Source: Staphylococcus americanisciuri
GTDB taxonomy: Bacteria > Bacillota > Bacilli > Staphylococcales > Staphylococcaceae
Direction of reading: 5' to 3'
NCBI RefSeq assembly: GCF_024814435.1
Contig: NZ_JANUXY010000001.1
Location: forward strand, 372,001-436,000
Length of the DNA: 64,000 nt
Numbering within the stretch: position 1 is the first letter of the stretch; the number at the start of each line of letters is the position of its first letter. The translations under genes and the position numbers were made by a program. The notes beneath the pieces were generated by a model. It saw only the letters and a program-made list of their open reading frames with translations, was not told where the DNA came from and did not search any database. Below, in pieces: positions 62,927-64,000 of this stretch.

Positions 62927-63871
62927 TTATTCAATATAACTTCCAATATTTCTATACTTTTGATAACGATCTTCTTGTATATCTTCTGGCGCCATATTCG
63001 TAAAGTCACGCAAATGTGTAATAAATGCTTTTTTAATGCGACTCGCTTGCATCTCTACATCATGATGTGCCCCACCTAGTGGCTCTTTGATAACTTCATC
63101 CGCAACATTAAATTCCAACAAGTCATATGCTGTAATCTTCATCGTTTCCGCAGCTATCTTTGCCAATGAACTATCTTTCCATAAAATACCTGCCGCACCT
63201 TCTGGAGAGATAACAGAATACGTACTATTTTCAAGCATTAATAATCTGTTCGCAACGCCGAGACCAAGTGCGCCACCACTTCCACCTTCACCTATCACAA
63301 TGGCTATAACAGGTACAGTTAATGATGCCATTTCAACTAAGTTTCTAGCGATTGATTCGCTTTGACCACGCTCTTCCGCTGCTTTACCCGGATAAGCACC
63401 TTTCGTATCAATAAATGTAAAAATTGGACGCTGAAACTTCTCAGCCTGTTTCATCAAACGCAATGCTTTGCGGTATCCCTCTGGATGTGCCATACCAAAA
63501 TTTCTATAAATATTATCTTTTGTATCTTTACCACGCTGTTGACCAATCACTGTAACAGGTAATCCATTCAAATAGGCCAATCCACCAATCATAGATGGAT
63601 CATCTCGGAAAGTTCTATCTCCATGTAATTCGATAAACTGATCAAATATGTATGGAATATAGTCTAAAACAGTAGGTCGTTCCGGTAAACGTGCAAGTTG
63701 TACACGGTCCCATGATTTTAGAGACGTATAGACTTTCTGCTTTTCATTCTCAAGAGCAGCTTCCAACATCTCTATTTCATCTGTGAGATCTACATCATTC
63801 TTTACTTGTGTCTCTTCTAATGATTGAATTTTCTTTTTAATCGTCTCTATTGATTTTTCAAATTCTAACAT
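62927..63871 (-). CDS. accA: Acetyl-CoA carboxylase carboxyltransferase subunit alpha
   Basis: With AccD it transfers CO2 from carboxybiotin to acetyl-CoA, giving malonyl-CoA for fatty acids. About 314 residues: N-terminal coiled coil (about 5-45), then the crotonase-fold carboxyltransferase domain with [20 protein letters not shown] near 82, [19 protein letters not shown] near 118 and [11 protein letters not shown] near 205. I choose ATG at 63871. It overlaps accD by 14 bases, so the two subunits are translationally coupled. Confidence 0.97.
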   Translation of the reverse strand: MLEFEKSIETIKKKIQSLEETQVKNDVDLTDEIEMLEAALENEKQKVYTSLKSWDRVQLARLPERPTVLDYIPYIFDQFIELHGDRTFRDDPSMIGGLAYLNGLPVTVIGQQRGKDTKDNIYRNFGMAHPEGYRKALRLMKQAEKFQRPIFTFIDTKGAYPGKAAEERGQSESIARNLVEMASLTVPVIAIVIGEGGSGGALGLGVANRLLMLENSTYSVISPEGAAGILWKDSSLAKIAAETMKITAYDLLEFNVADEVIKEPLGGAHHDVEMQASRIKKAFITHLRDFTNMAPEDIQEDRYQKYRNIGSYIE

Positions 63872-64000
63872 CATTTTTCACCTCACGATGCATATCGAAT
63901 AATGTGGCAAGTGTTTGCTTCATATCACTGCGGTGTACAACTTTGTCCAGCTGACCATGCGCTAATAAAAACTCTGCTGTTTGAAAATCATCCGGTAACT
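63858..64000 (-). CDS. accD: Acetyl-CoA carboxylase carboxyltransferase subunit beta, 3' end
   Basis: The last 46 codons are present, continuing off the right edge. They read [20 protein letters not shown] and on to KNDVRI then TGA. This is the C-terminal tail of AccD, recognisable by [22 protein letters not shown]. The N-terminal zinc finger and catalytic part are outside the window. The stop codon lies inside the first codons of accA. Confidence 0.9.
   Translation of the reverse strand, partial: LPDDFQTAEFLLAHGQLDKVVHRSDMKQTLATLFDMHREVKNDVRI

Overview
This window is a stretch of core chromosome from a member of the genus Staphylococcus. The gene order (hisS, lytH, dtd, rsh, apt, recJ, secDF, yajC, tgt, queA, ruvBA, obg, rpmA, rplU, mreDC, radC, comC, folC, valS, tag, hemL-B-D-C-X-A, engB, clpX, tig, rplT, rpmI, infC, lysP, thrS, dnaI, dnaB, nrdR, gapB, coaE, mutM, polA, phoRP, icd, citZ, pyk, pfkA, accA, accD) is the one I know from staphylococci, and the proteins align well with remembered S. 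aureus homologues. They are diverged enough that the species is not S. aureus. An animal-associated species (intermedius/hyicus type) is possible, but I cannot fix the species from memory.

Almost every gene is on the minus strand, so the given strand is probably the lagging-strand sense for this arm. Reading the minus strand from high to low coordinates: fatty-acid synthesis (accD, accA) and glycolysis (pfkA, pyk) at 59.8-64 kb; citrate cycle (citZ, icd), the phosphate sensor PhoPR and DNA repair/replication (polA, mutM) at 51-59.5 kb; coaE, gluconeogenic gapB and the replication-restart genes nrdR-dnaB-dnaI at 45.6-50 kb; thrS, lysP and the infC-rpmI-rplT translation operon at 40-45.3 kb; a Nudix protein, a repeat-type protein, trigger factor, ClpX and EngB at 34.7-40 kb; the heme pathway hemAXCDBL at 28-34.6 kb; valS-folC, competence peptidase comC and radC at 20-25.6 kb; mreCD, rplU-prp-rpmA, obg at 15-19 kb; ruvAB-queA-tgt-yajC-secDF at 8-14.6 kb; recJ-apt, rsh-dtd-lytH and the 5' part of hisS at the left edge.

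Only two genes point the other way: a frameshifted DNA-3-methyladenine glycosylase (tag), and a 53-residue membrane protein with its own ribosome site and terminator.

The interesting content is mostly in RNA control. There are three T-box leaders (hisS, valS, thrS), a lysine riboswitch before lysP, an L20-type attenuator before infC with a visible antiterminator, and an L21-type leader before rplU in which three copies of one 7-base element can form alternative hairpins. infC most likely starts at an AUA codon. Candidate CcpA (cre) sites lie before gapB, citZ and pfkA. A perfect 35-base repeat is shared by two distant intergenic regions, and one terminator stem recurs at two loci.

No prophage, insertion sequence, CRISPR array, rRNA or tRNA gene was seen, and I found no undescribed multi-gene system.
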